Positions 63,441 through 64,000 of a stretch of 64,000 nucleotides of DNA are shown piece by piece. Location of the stretch: assembly GCA_963740835.1 (NCBI GenBank), contig CAVUFH010000003.1:1873444-1937443 (forward strand), in the 5' to 3' direction. A program made the translations under genes and the position numbers. Within the stretch, counting starts at the first letter, position 1, and each line of letters opens with the position of its first letter. The stretch is from CAVUFH01 sp963740835. GTDB taxonomy: Bacteria; Actinomycetota; Acidimicrobiia; IMCC26256; PALSA-610. Under the pieces are notes generated by a model. The model was given only the letters and a program-made list of their open reading frames with translations. It was not told where the DNA came from and searched no databases.

Positions 63441-64000
63441 ATGGCGGCGCTGGCTCGCGGACGTCACCGGCCGCGACAACGCCCGCCTCGAGGTCGTGCA
63501 GCGGCGGCTGCGGGTCGTCGACACAGGCGCGCCGGTCCCCACCGAGACGCCGGCAACAAGAACGCGCCCGACGCCGAGCCGGTGCCCGAGACCGAGCGGT
63601 GCACCGAGCGCGAGTCGATTGCCGCGTCGGAGCCGGTGGCGGTGGCCGAGCCGGCGCCGGTGCCGGAGGTCGAGGTGGCGGACGCGGTGCTGGCGCTGGT
63701 CGCCGCGAAGACCCGCTACCCGGTCGACATGTTGGACTTCGACCTCGATCTCGAGGCCGATCTCGGCATCGACACGGTCAAGCAGGCCGAGGTGTTCGCG
63801 TCCATCCACGAGCGGTACGGCATCGAACGCGACGACAAGCTCAAGCTGCGCGACTACCCGACGCTCGCCCACGTCATCGCGTTCGTCAACGAGCGCGCCC
63901 CGGCCACCGGCGGGCCGTCCCGCAGACGTCCGCGCCGCCGGCGGTGACGATTGCCGCGTCGGAGCCGGTGGCGGTGGCCGAGCCGGCGCCGGTGCCGGAG
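63441..64000 (+). CDS. Megasynthase tandem acyl-carrier region (partial at window end)
   Basis: One carrier-like domain is complete: VLALVAAKTRYPVDMLDFDL, LEADLGIDTVKQAEVFASIH, ERYGIERDDKLKLRDYPTLA. It is followed by a Pro/Ala linker, and a second copy of the preceding linker begins at 63949, so a tandem array runs past the window. At the phosphopantetheine position the motif is GIDT instead of the usual G-x-D-S. The frame changes near 63915 (a missing base before CGCAGACGTC). Confidence 0.75.
63617..64000 (+). repeat. Tandem carrier-domain repeat, 332-bp period
   Basis: The 52 bases at 63617-63668 recur exactly at 63949-64000. The period is 332 bp, one short of 333 (111 codons), which fits one lost base in the first unit. 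The repeat encodes linker IAASEPVAVAEPAPVPE before each carrier domain. Confidence 0.85.

Noticed and set aside
63617..64000. CRISPR-like or non-coding repeat
   Set aside because: The repeated unit is coding sequence of a carrier-domain linker in a megasynthase; no short regular repeats with unique spacers occur anywhere in the window.

Overview
The window is visibly GC-rich, with GTG/ATG starts, many 4-nt ATGA/GTGA gene overlaps and mycobacteria-like gene families. It looks like the chromosome of a high-GC Actinobacteriota, non-mycobacterial and possibly Acidimicrobiia-like; the exact taxon is a guess.

Bases 1-46200 read as a dormancy/hypoxia island. The core is a divergent two-component pair: a DosS/DevS-like GAF-GAF histidine kinase (15270-16912, minus) that keeps the heme-ligand histidine motif, and a DosR/DevR-like regulator (16960-17616, plus). 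Around it lie families that I recall as the Mycobacterium tuberculosis DosR regulon: seven universal stress proteins (USPs), three PNPOx-like flavoproteins, CBS-domain proteins, a CtpF-like P-type ATPase, an APH/P-loop kinase fusion (Rv2004c-like), an erythromycin-esterase-like protein, a phosphoribosyltransferase/hydrolase fusion (Rv0571c-like), a HAD/GH65 fusion (Rv2006-like) and a DUF1918 protein (Rv0569-like). I found about 16 copies of a 15-bp element close to GGGACCTTCGGCCCT, which resembles the mycobacterial DosR box core GGGACTWWAGTCCC. Nearly all lie 42-136 nt upstream of an operon start and point at the gene. The regulon also seems to take in PEP synthase, an AMP-ligase/2-oxoacid-dehydrogenase/ACP operon (22817-28246), a CtpI-like ATPase with a cation antiporter, and an acyl-CoA dehydrogenase/polyketide synthase operon (57130 onward).

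Bases 42191-46201 hold an ABC exporter, the DUF1918 gene and an SGNH lipoprotein. Bases 46412-51825 form a mobile island bounded by perfect 45-bp direct repeats that equal the 3' half of a tRNA-Gly(TCC). It carries a deleted integrase, a hicAB toxin-antitoxin pair, two overlapping tyrosine recombinases, a GNAT acetyltransferase and a DHFR/RibD-like reductase. Just right of it lie remnants of a haloperoxidase/PAP2 gene and of ppdK, then another USP, a GH65 phosphorylase with a separate HAD mutase, and remnants of FabH-like and wax-ester-synthase genes.

Bases 57130-64000 carry an acyl-CoA dehydrogenase coupled to a giant KS-AT-KS-ACP megasynthase of the PUFA/secondary-lipid synthase type, which runs off the window.

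Many genes, including dosS, OTC, CtpI-like, CHAD, ABC exporter and above all the megasynthase, are split by 1-2 nt frameshifts while the protein similarity stays intact on both sides. Uncorrected indels in the assembly are the simplest explanation; real decay cannot be excluded.
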